From NCBI RefSeq assembly GCF_026342035.1, contig NZ_JAPENM010000004.1, positions 186,001 through 250,000 on the forward strand: a stretch of 64,000 bases of DNA, in the 5' to 3' direction. The DNA comes from Aldersonia sp. NBC_00410 (GTDB taxonomy: Bacteria; Actinomycetota; Actinomycetes; Mycobacteriales; Mycobacteriaceae). The position numbers and the translations under genes are program-made. Below are positions 1-8,069 of this stretch, piece after piece. Under the pieces are notes generated by a model. That model worked only from the letters and a program-made list of their open reading frames with translations. It had not been told where the DNA came from and ran no database searches. Within the stretch, counting starts at the first letter, position 1. Each line of letters starts with the position of its first letter.

Positions 1-411
1 GGTCGCGGCCAGTCGCTCGCGCAACTCGCTTCCATCGCCACCGATCACCGCGTCGAGATCCACGATCCACGCGCCCAACTCGGCGGCCGGGACGCCGAGC
101 AGCGCACGCGCGCCCAGCGGGGTCAGCGACAACTGGACGCCGTGCTGATTGCCGTCGTGCACGATCGTGACCGGCGCGGACGTGATACCGCTGGCCAGCG
201 CTTCGAAGCGTCCGCTCGATTGCTGCGGATGCGAGGGGGTGCCGATCTCGAGCGCATCGCCGATGGTGATGACGACGGTCAGGTGCGGCGAGGGCATGCC
301 CACGTGGGTGCCCGGCGGATACCCGGCGAGCCGGTAGCCGTCGTAGGTGCGTAGATACGGCCGCAATACCGGGGCGGGCTCGCGCCGAGCTCCCGCCGAA
401 TTGGAGCTCAC
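1..411 (-). CDS. AraC-family transcriptional regulator, N-terminal part (cut by window edge)
   Basis: Reading the minus strand from a GTG at 411 gives 137 uninterrupted codons to the window edge, beginning VSSNSAGARREPAPVLRPYL and continuing with RTYDGYRLAGYPPGTHVGMP and HLTVVITIGDALEIG. This arrangement (LRPYL..Y.GYRL.G.PPG.H.G.PS.HLT) is what I recognise as the N-terminal ligand-binding domain of AraC-type regulators (DUF6597-like). The DNA-binding helix-turn-helix would lie beyond the window, so it is inferred, not seen. The gene is divergent from the membrane protein starting at 549. The family assignment is from memory of related actinobacterial proteins. Confidence 0.65.
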   Translation of the reverse strand, partial: MSSNSAGARREPAPVLRPYLRTYDGYRLAGYPPGTHVGMPSPHLTVVITIGDALEIGTPSHPQQSSGRFEALASGITSAPVTIVHDGNQHGVQLSLTPLGARALLGVPAAELGAWIVDLDAVIGGDGSELRERLAAT

Positions 412-548
412 GATTTCAGGGTAGGCAGTGTGCGACGCCCGCGCGATCGGGTTCCAGCTGCCGGGGACCACGGAACCCGGACGGATCCGCGAACGTTGGA
501 CAGGACATCGATACCGGGACAAACCGGACGCGACGAAGGGACGAACAG

Positions 549-1247
549 ATGGCGCCGTCGAAATTGGATCGCACCGTGGTGTCGCTGCTCGACAACGGCG
601 CCAAGCTGCAGTCTCCCGCGATCGATCGGTACGTCGGTCGGCTGCGCCGCGCCCATCCCGACGACACACCCGGGCAGATCATCGATCGCCTGGAGAAGAC
701 CTTTCTCAATTCGGTGACCGGTTCGGGCGCCGCAGTGGGGGCCACCGCCGCGGTCCCGGGCGTCGGAACCGTCGCCACCCTGGCCGCAGCGGGCGCCGAG
801 GTGGTGTTCTTCCTCGAGGCCTCGGCGGTGATGACGCTTGCGGTGGCGTCGGTGTACGGGATCCATCCGGCCGATCACGAGCAACGGCGCGCGCTCGTGC
901 TCGCCGTCGCACTCGGCGAGAGCGGCACCGCCATCATGGCCCGCAGCACCGGACGATCCGCGAAGAGCTGGGTTTCGATGATCGGTACGCGCATTCCGGG
1001 ACTCGAGAAGACGAACCGAAAACTGTTGCACCGCTACGTCACCCAGTACGCCGCCAAGCGCAGCGCGTTGCTACTGGGCAAGGTGGTGCCCGCCGGTATC
1101 GGCGCGGTCATCGGCAGCTTCGGCAACCGGGCGATCGGCAAGCGCACCATCGCGCACGCGCGCGCGGCGTTCGGCCCGGCTCCCACGGCATGGCCGGTCG
1201 GCGCGGGTGGCAATGTCATCGACCTCCGACCTGCGATCGAAGCGTGA
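549..1247 (+). CDS. Hypothetical membrane-associated protein (EcsC-like layout)
   Basis: A 232-residue protein preceded by a purine-rich stretch (GAAGGGACGAACAG) directly before ATG 549. Residues about 55-110 are glycine/alanine-rich and hydrophobic (GAAVGATAAVPGVGTVATLA, then an alanine/valine segment), and a second hydrophobic glycine-rich stretch lies near residue 180. I do not recognise it securely. The succession of an N-terminal helical part, a Gly/Ala loop and an amphipathic core resembles EcsC-like proteins. It has no catalytic motif I can name. It stands alone between the AraC regulator and a hydrolase, with about 100 bp to the next gene. Function unknown. Confidence 0.7.
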   Translation: MAPSKLDRTVVSLLDNGAKLQSPAIDRYVGRLRRAHPDDTPGQIIDRLEKTFLNSVTGSGAAVGATAAVPGVGTVATLAAAGAEVVFFLEASAVMTLAVASVYGIHPADHEQRRALVLAVALGESGTAIMARSTGRSAKSWVSMIGTRIPGLEKTNRKLLHRYVTQYAAKRSALLLGKVVPAGIGAVIGSFGNRAIGKRTIAHARAAFGPAPTAWPVGAGGNVIDLRPAIEA

Positions 1248-1345
1248 CCCAGCCGATCTGGTCATGTGACCAATGTCTCTGCTAGTGTTTCGCCTCACAT
1301 GTTGACGGCTCCGTCAGGCGCCGACACGAAGCAAGGCGGAGTGCA

Positions 1346-2191
1346 ATGGCGCATGATTCGCCCCCGTTGGGGCTGCACGTGGAGACCTACGGCAAGGGTC
1401 GGCATACCCTGCTGCTGATCCACGGTTTCTCGGACAATCTGTCCACCTGGCAGCGTGTGATCCCCGAACTCGCCAGGGAGTACCGCGTCATCGCCGTGGA
1501 CCTGCCCGGCTTCGGCCGGGCGAGTGCCGCGTGGCCGGATCCGCTCATCCCCGGCTATGTCGCACTGCTGCGTGAACTGCTCGTCTCGCAGCGCCGGGGT
1601 CCGGTGACGGTGATCGGAAACTCGCTCGGCGCGGTGACCGCGCTGGCCCTGGCGACCGAACACCCCGAACTCGTGTATCGCGTCGTCCTCGCAGACATGC
1701 CCGGGATCGACGGCATCCCGCGCTACTGGAACATGATCGGCAATCGCAATACCGAACGCGCGCTCCGGCTCCTCTCCCTGCCGGTGCCCGCCCCCGTGTT
1801 GCAGCAGGTGATGGAACACGGCTACAGCCTGGCTGGGATGCGCCATCCGCGGCAGCCCGGCAGCAACGAGATCCGCCGCGCCTTCGGCACGCACTACGCG
1901 GACAAGTCACGCACCATGTCGCTGCTCCCGATCGCCCGCCAGCTGTTCGCCGAACTGCAGACCATGCCGATTCGCCGCATGGTGCGCGAATTGACCGTGC
2001 CGGTACTGCTGCTGTGGGGCCAGCACGACATCCTCACCCCGTCGAACAAGGCGCGCAGTTTCGTGAACGGGCCCGCTCGCCGGGTCGTGGTGATCCCCGA
2101 TTGCGGGCACTGCCCGCAGTGCGATCGGCCCGACGAGTTCCTTGCCACGGTGCGGCCTTTCGTCGAACAGCCCTTCCTGCTCGCGGGCTGA
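1346..2191 (+). CDS. Alpha/beta-fold hydrolase
   Basis: A 281-residue alpha/beta hydrolase. The oxyanion-hole motif LLLIHGFSDN sits near residue 30, the nucleophile elbow is G-N-S-L-G (VTVIGNSLGAVTAL, about residue 93), and the catalytic His is in VVIPDCGHCPQCDRPDEF near residue 250. These are the three hallmarks of the fold. The acid is probably in the segment LLLWGQHDILTP. There is no signal peptide, so it is cytosolic. The start is ATG 1346 after GGCGGAG. Substrate cannot be read from the sequence; related proteins include haloalkane dehalogenase-like and C-C hydrolase-like enzymes and simple esterases. Confidence 0.85.
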   Translation: MAHDSPPLGLHVETYGKGRHTLLLIHGFSDNLSTWQRVIPELAREYRVIAVDLPGFGRASAAWPDPLIPGYVALLRELLVSQRRGPVTVIGNSLGAVTALALATEHPELVYRVVLADMPGIDGIPRYWNMIGNRNTERALRLLSLPVPAPVLQQVMEHGYSLAGMRHPRQPGSNEIRRAFGTHYADKSRTMSLLPIARQLFAELQTMPIRRMVRELTVPVLLLWGQHDILTPSNKARSFVNGPARRVVVIPDCGHCPQCDRPDEFLATVRPFVEQPFLLAG

Positions 2192-2286
2192 GTCGGGCTT
2201 CCGCCGCACGCGCGGTGCCGGCCAGTAGGCTCGTGGCGATCCGAATACCGGAGACCCACGACCCCGATAGTTGGGCGGAGCCGACG

Positions 2287-3225
2287 ATGAGTTCCCCGTT
2301 CGCCCGGCCGGGCGGCATCGACCTGCGGGTAGTCGACCTCACCAAGGAGTTCGGTCGAATCCGGGCGGTCGACGATCTCAGCTTCTCGGTGCCCGCCGGT
2401 GCGGTCACCGCGTTCCTCGGCCCGAACGGCGCGGGTAAGACAACGACGTTGCGGATGATGCTCGGCCTCGTCCGGCCGACTGCAGGGGTGGCGCTGTTCG
2501 GCGGCAGTCCCTACGCGGCCCTGCCGGAACCCGCGCGAACAGTGGGCGCGGTTCTCGACACCGTCGGCCTGCATCCCGGCCGCACCGCGCTCGGCCACCT
2601 CGAGGTGTTCGGCGCGGCGGTCGGTGTTGCCCGCGGGCAGTCCGCACGGATGCTGGCCATGGTCGGACTCGAGCGATCCGCCCGGATGAAGGTGCGCACG
2701 TTCTCGCTCGGCATGCGACAACGGCTGGCACTGGCGACCGCGCTGCTCGGCGAGCCGCGCGTCCTCGTTCTCGACGAACCGGCGAACGGCCTCGATCCGG
2801 AGGGCACTGCCTGGCTGCGCGAGTTCCTCCGGTCGTTCGCTTCCCGTGGCGGAACGGTGCTGACGTCGAGCCACATCCTGCGCGAGGTGGAACACAGCGC
2901 CGACAATCTCGTCGTCGTCAATCGGGGCGCGCTGGTCTACGAGGGATCGCTGGAGTCGCTGCGCCGGCACAACCAAGGCCGGGTGTTGGTGGCGAGCGCG
3001 TCCCCGGCACGGCTGGCCACCGCGCTCGCCGCGAACGGCTATATCGATGCGCAGGTGCAGCCCGACGGCAGGCTCGCGGTCGCCGGATGCACCGAAGCCG
3101 AGGTCGGTGCGGTCGCGAATGCAGCCGGGGTCGAGATTTTCGGCATGGTCGCCGAGCAGGTCGACCTCGAGCAGATCTTCCTGGCCATGACGGCCACTCC
3201 CCCGCCCGGAGGTGGCCTGCGTTGA
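2287..3225 (+). CDS. ABC transporter ATP-binding protein (ABC-2 exporter type)
   Basis: ATP-binding subunit of 312 residues. It has a Walker [20 protein letters not shown] (about residues 41-59), ABC signature FSLGMRQRLALA (about 140), Walker B VLVLDEPANGLDPEG (about 160) and the H-loop TSSHILREVE. The C-terminal 100 residues form the extra domain seen in CcmA/DrrA-type ATPases. I chose ATG 2287 because the longer upstream reading is an unrelated run of arginine/proline codons overlapping the preceding hydrolase. The gene overlaps its permease by four bases (TTGA), so the two are translationally coupled. The exported substrate is unknown. Confidence 0.88.
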   Translation: MSSPFARPGGIDLRVVDLTKEFGRIRAVDDLSFSVPAGAVTAFLGPNGAGKTTTLRMMLGLVRPTAGVALFGGSPYAALPEPARTVGAVLDTVGLHPGRTALGHLEVFGAAVGVARGQSARMLAMVGLERSARMKVRTFSLGMRQRLALATALLGEPRVLVLDEPANGLDPEGTAWLREFLRSFASRGGTVLTSSHILREVEHSADNLVVVNRGALVYEGSLESLRRHNQGRVLVASASPARLATALAANGYIDAQVQPDGRLAVAGCTEAEVGAVANAAGVEIFGMVAEQVDLEQIFLAMTATPPPGGGLR

Positions 3226-3992
3226 ACACCGGACTGCTCGTCTCCGAGGCCCGCAAGGTCACCACCCTGAACTTCTGGTGGGCGCTGCCGATCGCACCGG
3301 TCGCGGTCGGCATGTTCGCCAGCGCGATCTACGCCGGCCTCGCCGACGCGCTCGACCCGTACGACGATTCGGGGCTGTCCACCGGCGCGGCATCCATCGG
3401 TCTCTACTTCGCGCTGGCGTGGGTGATCCTGTTCGCGGGCATCTTCGGTGCGGTCAATGCGGGCACCGACTTCCGGCACAAGACGCTGACACCGACCTTC
3501 CTCATCGCGCCGCGTCGCGACGGCGTGGTCGCGAGCAAATACGTCGTCACCATCGTCGTCGCGCTCGGTTACGGCCTACTCGCCGAGGCGACGAGCCTGA
3601 TCTGCATGTCCGTGTTCGGCGGCGGCCGCGTGGAATGGTCTCCGACGCTGCTGGCCGTGGTCGCAGCCGGCGCGTTGGCCGCGGTGTGTTGGTCACTGAT
3701 CGGCGCCGGGCTCGGGCTGCTGCTCGGTTCCCCGATCGGCGCCGCGCTCGCACTGGTCGCGTGGTATCTCGTCGGCGAGCTGACGGTGTCGACGATCGCG
3801 GCCGGGTTGGGTTTCCAACGCCTCGGTGGTCTGCTCCCCGGCGGGGCGACCCTGTCCACGGTGGCGGTCGGTTCGCTCGACAACTCCGACGTCTTCGTGT
3901 CCTGGCCGGTGGCGCCCGCCGTGTTGCTGGCGTGGACGGCGCTGTTCACCGGCGCCGGTTGGTGGGTCGTCCGGCAGCGCGATATCACCTGA
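3222..3992 (+). CDS. ABC transporter permease (ABC-2 type)
   Basis: Membrane subunit of 256 residues that begins at TTG 3222 inside the stop of the ATPase gene. It shows about six hydrophobic segments: an N-terminal one around residues 20-40, a group around 60-80, three in the middle rich in A/V/L/G, and a last one ending in WWVVRQRDIT. This is the size and topology of DrrB-like ABC-2 permeases working with a separate ATPase. It starts LNTGLLVSEARKVTTLNFWW, typical of this family, where an N-terminal amphipathic helix precedes the first span. Partner: the ATPase directly upstream. Confidence 0.85.
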   Translation: MNTGLLVSEARKVTTLNFWWALPIAPVAVGMFASAIYAGLADALDPYDDSGLSTGAASIGLYFALAWVILFAGIFGAVNAGTDFRHKTLTPTFLIAPRRDGVVASKYVVTIVVALGYGLLAEATSLICMSVFGGGRVEWSPTLLAVVAAGALAAVCWSLIGAGLGLLLGSPIGAALALVAWYLVGELTVSTIAAGLGFQRLGGLLPGGATLSTVAVGSLDNSDVFVSWPVAPAVLLAWTALFTGAGWWVVRQRDIT

Positions 3993-4005
3993 ACCCGCTG
4001 CCGCG

Positions 4006-4063
4006 TTGTCGTCGGCGAGGACGACCGTGTCGGGTTGTCGTCGGCGACGACGACCTTGTCGGG
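4006..4063 (+). repeat. 29-bp tandem direct repeat, two copies
   Basis: Positions 4006-4034 and 4035-4063 are two back-to-back copies of a 29-base unit beginning TTGTCGTCGGCGA and ending TTGTCGGG or GTGTCGGG, differing at two positions. Each copy contains GTCGTC...GACGAC, which could pair. The repeat lies in the 95-bp gap between the permease stop and the ATG of the fused exporter. It could be a local duplication or a double binding site ahead of the exporter gene. Confidence 0.8.
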
Positions 4064-4087
4064 AGCGGGTACTAACGTGGCGAGCAA

Positions 4088-7000
4088 ATGAAAGGCCACC
4101 CCGATTACCGCCCGGAGGGCTGGATTCGCCGGCTGTGGCAGCAGTGTTGGTCGCAGCGCGGCGTGACCATCGGGGCGCTCACGGCCACCACGATCGCGGC
4201 GCTCGTCGAGATCGCGGGACCGCTGCTGACCAAGAACGCGGTCGATTCCGCCAGCGCGGGCGCCCTCGACCGCATCGCCCCGATCGCGCTCGCGCTGGTC
4301 GCGCTTGCGCTGGTCCGGTTCGGCTGCCAGTACAGCCGTCGCATGCTCGCGGGCAAGTTGTCGCTCGGCGTGCAGCACGATATGCGGCTGGAACTGCTCG
4401 GCTCGTTGCAGCGCCTCGACGGCCGTGGCCAGGACCAGATCCGCACCGGACAGGTCGTCTCCCGTTCGATCACCGACCTGCAGCTCGTCCAGGGATTGCT
4501 CGCGATGGTGCCGCTGTCCGCGGGCGCGTTGCTGCAGTTCGTGCTCGCCCTGGTGGTGATGACGCTGCTGTCGCCGCTGCTCACGCTCGTCGCGCTACTG
4601 ATCGTGCCCGCCGTGATCGTGGTCGTCTATGTCGTGCGGCCCAAGCTGTTCGCGGCGACGTGGTCGGCGCAGCAACGCGCGGCCGATCTCGCGCAGCACG
4701 TCGAGGAAACCGTCACCGGCGTGCGGGTGGTGAAGGGTTTCGGCCAGGAGGCCCGCGCGGTCACGACGTTGGAGCGGCATGGTCGGCAGCTGTACGCCGA
4801 GCGGATGCGCGCGGCACACATCAACTCGCGGCTGACTCCGGTGCTCACCAGCCTGCCGCAGTTGGGGCTGGTTGGGGTGATCGCGCTCGGCGGCTGGCTC
4901 GCCATGGAAGGTTCGATCAGCGTCGGTACCTTCCTCGCGTTCGCCTCCTATGTCGCGACCATGACGGCGACGGCCCGCACGATCTCCTCGGTCGTGATCA
5001 TGGCGCAGCTCTCGCGCGCGGCGGTCGAGCGCGTCTACGACGTGATCGACACCAGGCCCGAGGTGGCCGACCCAGCCACACCGATCGACCTGCCCGACGG
5101 TCGGCTGGGCGTGCACATCGACAATGTCGCCTTCGGCTTCGACACCGACCGTGGCCGGGACGTCCTTCGAGGGCTCGATCTGGACATCGCGCCGGGCGAA
5201 ACCGTCGCGATAGTCGGCCGCGCGGGGTCGGGCAAGACGGCGCTCTCCCTACTGCTGCCCCGCTTCTACGCGCCGCAGACCGGCCGGATCGCGCTCACCG
5301 ATGGGGACGGCACTGTCGTCGATGTCGCGCAAGCGCGGGCCGACGACCTACGCGGCGCGATCGGCCTGGTCTTCGACGAGCCGTTCCTGTTCTCCGACAC
5401 CGTCGCAGCGAACATTGCGCTCGGCCGTCCCGACGCCACTGCCGAGGAGATCCGGCGGGCCGCGAAGCTGGCCGCCGCCGATCAGTTCATCGCCGAGTTG
5501 TCCGACGGCTACGACACGGTGGTGGGTGAACGGGGGCTGACCCTGTCCGGCGGTCAGCGGCAGCGGATTGCGCTCGCGCGCGCGTTGCTCGTCGAGCCGC
5601 GCATCCTGATCCTGGACGACGCCACCTCCGCGGTGGACGCCGAGACGGAGGCGGCAATCTTCGACGCGCTCGGCTGGACCGGTGCGGGAACCGGCGGACG
5701 AACGACCCTGATCCTCGCGCATCGTCGGTCGACGCTCGCCCTCGCCGATCGCGTCGCCGTGCTGGACGAGGGCCGGATCTCCGACATCGGCACGGTCGAC
5801 GAACTCGACGTCCGATGTCCGCTCTTCCAGACCCTGATGTCGACCGGCGACGGCGCCGATCCGATCGGTCCCGACCCGACCGAAGACGTCGATGCCGCAA
5901 TCTCCTCGCCGCTGTGGCCCGACGTACCGGACGCCGAGGACGTGCCTCGTGACGGCGCAGGCGAGCAAGCCGCGAGCAGTGCAGGCGCGGGTCGCGGTGG
6001 GGGTGGTCCGATGTCGGGCGCGCTGGGCGCCATGGCAGCCACGCCCGAACTGCGTGCCGCGGTCGACGCGTTGCCACCGGCCACCGAGGATCCCGCGCTC
6101 GACACCGACGGACTGCGCACACCCGATCCGGGATTTCGGCTCGCTCGCCTACTGCGCCCGGTCCGTGGCCTGCTCGCTGTGGTGATCGTGTGTCTGGCGC
6201 TGGATTCGGTGATCGGCATCGCGTTCCCCGCCGTGGTGCAGCGCGCTATCGATCACGGTGTGGTGCCCAACGACCCGAGCGGGCTGTGGTCCGCCGTCGC
6301 CGTCGGTGTCGTACTGGTCGTGGTGGACTGGGCGCTGCTCACCCGGATGACGGTGCTCACCGCGCGCGCCGGCGAGCGCGTGCTGTTCGCCCTGCGGGTG
6401 CGCTCGTACGCGCATCTGCAGCGGCTCGGCCTCGATTACTACGAGCGGGAACTGTCCGGCCGGATCATGACGCGGATGACCACGGACGTCGACGCGCTGT
6501 CGACGTTCCTGCAGACCGGCCTGTCCACGGCGGTGGTCAGCGTGCTGACCGTGGCCGGGGTCTCGGTGGCGTTGCTCATCACCGACGTTGCGCTCGGCGT
6601 CGTCGCGCTCGCGGTGGTGCCGCCTCTGCTCGTCGCGACGTTCCTGTTCCGCCGGGTGTCCTCGGTCGCCTATGCGGTGTCGCGCGAACGGGTGTCGATC
6701 GTGAACGCCGACTTCCAGGAAAACATCGCTGGGCTGCGCGCCGCGCAGGCCTACCGCCGCGAGGCCGGCGCCGCACGCCGGTTCGCCGAGCGCGCCGAAA
6801 GCTACCGCAGCGCCCGGATGCGCTCGCAGCGCGCGATCTCGATCTACTTCCCGCTCGTCGCCCTGCTGTCCGATCTCGCGCTCGCCGCGGTGATCTACGT
6901 CGGCGCGAGTCAGGTGGCCGAAGGTACGACGACGCCGGGTGTGCTCGTCGCGTTCGTGCTCTACCTCGGTCTGCTGTTCGGTCCCATCCAGCAGCTCTCC

Positions 7001-7894
7001 CAGGTGTTCGACGGTTATCAGCAGGCCCGGGTCGGTTTGACCAGAATCGGCGATCTACTCGCCACCCGCAGCTCCATCGAGTCCACCGGATCGGGCGCGC
7101 ACGGCGACGCGGTGCCGATCATCGGCCATCTGCGCGGCGAAGTCAGCCTCGATCACGTCGACTTCCGCTACGCGGGCGCATCGTCGGATGCGCTGTCCGA
7201 CGTTGCGCTCGACATCCCGGCGGGTTCGACGGTCGCGCTGGTCGGGCGCACAGGCGCGGGCAAGTCGACCGTGGTCAAGCTCCTCGCCCGGTTTTACGAC
7301 CCCACCGACGGCACGGTCCGGATGGACGGCGTCGACCTGCGCCGCTTCGAACTCGCCAAGTACCGCGGCCGGCTCGGCGTGGTCCCGCAGGAGGCGCACC
7401 TGTTCACCGGCGATGTGGCAAGCAACATCGCCTACGGCCGTCCGGAGGCGAGCCGGGCGCAGATCGAGGCCGCGGCCCGCGCGGTCGGTGCGCTGGAGAC
7501 CATCGCGGCGCTGCCGCTCGGGATGCGGCAGCCGATCGGCGAGCGCGGCCAGGGACTGTCCGCCGGTCAGCGCCAGCTCGTCGCGCTGGCCCGCGCCGAG
7601 CTCGTCGACCCGGACCTGCTGCTGCTCGACGAGGCGACCGCGACGCTCGACCCGGCGACCGAGCGCAGAGTGCTCGACGCCGGCCGCGCGCTCACGACCC
7701 GCCGGACGGCTGTCGTTGTCGCGCACCGCCTCGTGACAGCGGCCACAGCCGACCTCGTCGTGGTGGTTGATCACGGTAGGATCATCGAGGTCGGCGAGCA
7801 CGCGACGCTGCTGCGCGCCGAAGGTCACTACGCCCGGCTGTGGGGGGCCGCGCAGGGCCGAAGCGGAATAATCTCCTACCCGGATGAGTCTTAA
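4088..7894 (+). CDS. Fused heterodimeric-type ABC exporter (TMD-NBD-TMD-NBD)
   Basis: A 1268-residue exporter carrying both halves in one chain. The first half has six predicted spans, then Walker A GRAGSGKTALS (about residue 377), signature LSGGQRQR (about 486), Walker B ILILDDATSAVD (about 507) and an H-loop AHRRS. The second half has Walker A GRTGAGKSTVV (about 1054), signature LSAGQRQL, Walker B LLLLDEATATLD and AHRLV. In the first ATPase domain the catalytic Glu after Walker B is Asp and the Q-loop Gln is Asp (GLVFDEPFLF), so the two ATP sites are asymmetric, as in heterodimeric exporters. An acidic/glycine-rich linker of about 100 residues joins the halves. It resembles M. tuberculosis Rv0194, a multidrug exporter. 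Drug or lipid export is inferred. Confidence 0.92.
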   Translation: MKGHPDYRPEGWIRRLWQQCWSQRGVTIGALTATTIAALVEIAGPLLTKNAVDSASAGALDRIAPIALALVALALVRFGCQYSRRMLAGKLSLGVQHDMRLELLGSLQRLDGRGQDQIRTGQVVSRSITDLQLVQGLLAMVPLSAGALLQFVLALVVMTLLSPLLTLVALLIVPAVIVVVYVVRPKLFAATWSAQQRAADLAQHVEETVTGVRVVKGFGQEARAVTTLERHGRQLYAERMRAAHINSRLTPVLTSLPQLGLVGVIALGGWLAMEGSISVGTFLAFASYVATMTATARTISSVVIMAQLSRAAVERVYDVIDTRPEVADPATPIDLPDGRLGVHIDNVAFGFDTDRGRDVLRGLDLDIAPGETVAIVGRAGSGKTALSLLLPRFYAPQTGRIALTDGDGTVVDVAQARADDLRGAIGLVFDEPFLFSDTVAANIALGRPDATAEEIRRAAKLAAADQFIAELSDGYDTVVGERGLTLSGGQRQRIALARALLVEPRILILDDATSAVDAETEAAIFDALGWTGAGTGGRTTLILAHRRSTLALADRVAVLDEGRISDIGTVDELDVRCPLFQTLMSTGDGADPIGPDPTEDVDAAISSPLWPDVPDAEDVPRDGAGEQAASSAGAGRGGGGPMSGALGAMAATPELRAAVDALPPATEDPALDTDGLRTPDPGFRLARLLRPVRGLLAVVIVCLALDSVIGIAFPAVVQRAIDHGVVPNDPSGLWSAVAVGVVLVVVDWALLTRMTVLTARAGERVLFALRVRSYAHLQRLGLDYYERELSGRIMTRMTTDVDALSTFLQTGLSTAVVSVLTVAGVSVALLITDVALGVVALAVVPPLLVATFLFRRVSSVAYAVSRERVSIVNADFQENIAGLRAAQAYRREAGAARRFAERAESYRSARMRSQRAISIYFPLVALLSDLALAAVIYVGASQVAEGTTTPGVLVAFVLYLGLLFGPIQQLSQVFDGYQQARVGLTRIGDLLATRSSIESTGSGAHGDAVPIIGHLRGEVSLDHVDFRYAGASSDALSDVALDIPAGSTVALVGRTGAGKSTVVKLLARFYDPTDGTVRMDGVDLRRFELAKYRGRLGVVPQEAHLFTGDVASNIAYGRPEASRAQIEAAARAVGALETIAALPLGMRQPIGERGQGLSAGQRQLVALARAELVDPDLLLLDEATATLDPATERRVLDAGRALTTRRTAVVVAHRLVTAATADLVVVVDHGRIIEVGEHATLLRAEGHYARLWGAAQGRSGIISYPDES

Positions 7895-8069
7895 CCCTGG
7901 GGTGCGGAAGAGCTGTGTGCACGCTGCAATGTCGCGGCGTGTGTCGACTACGCAATCGCCAATGGCGGCGGGGAATGCGGGCGTGGGCAAGCGGAGAGGA
8001 TTAGCCTCGAAGACACAGGCTCCACACCTTCGAGAGCTTGTGTAGAAGAGAAAGAGGCGAACGTCTGCC

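Noticed and set aside
428-1285. Long overlapping reading frame rich in Arg on the plus strand
   Set aside because: Shadow of the membrane protein at 549-1247 in another frame. Composition is dominated by Arg/Pro/Gly, as expected for out-of-frame reading of GC-rich coding DNA.
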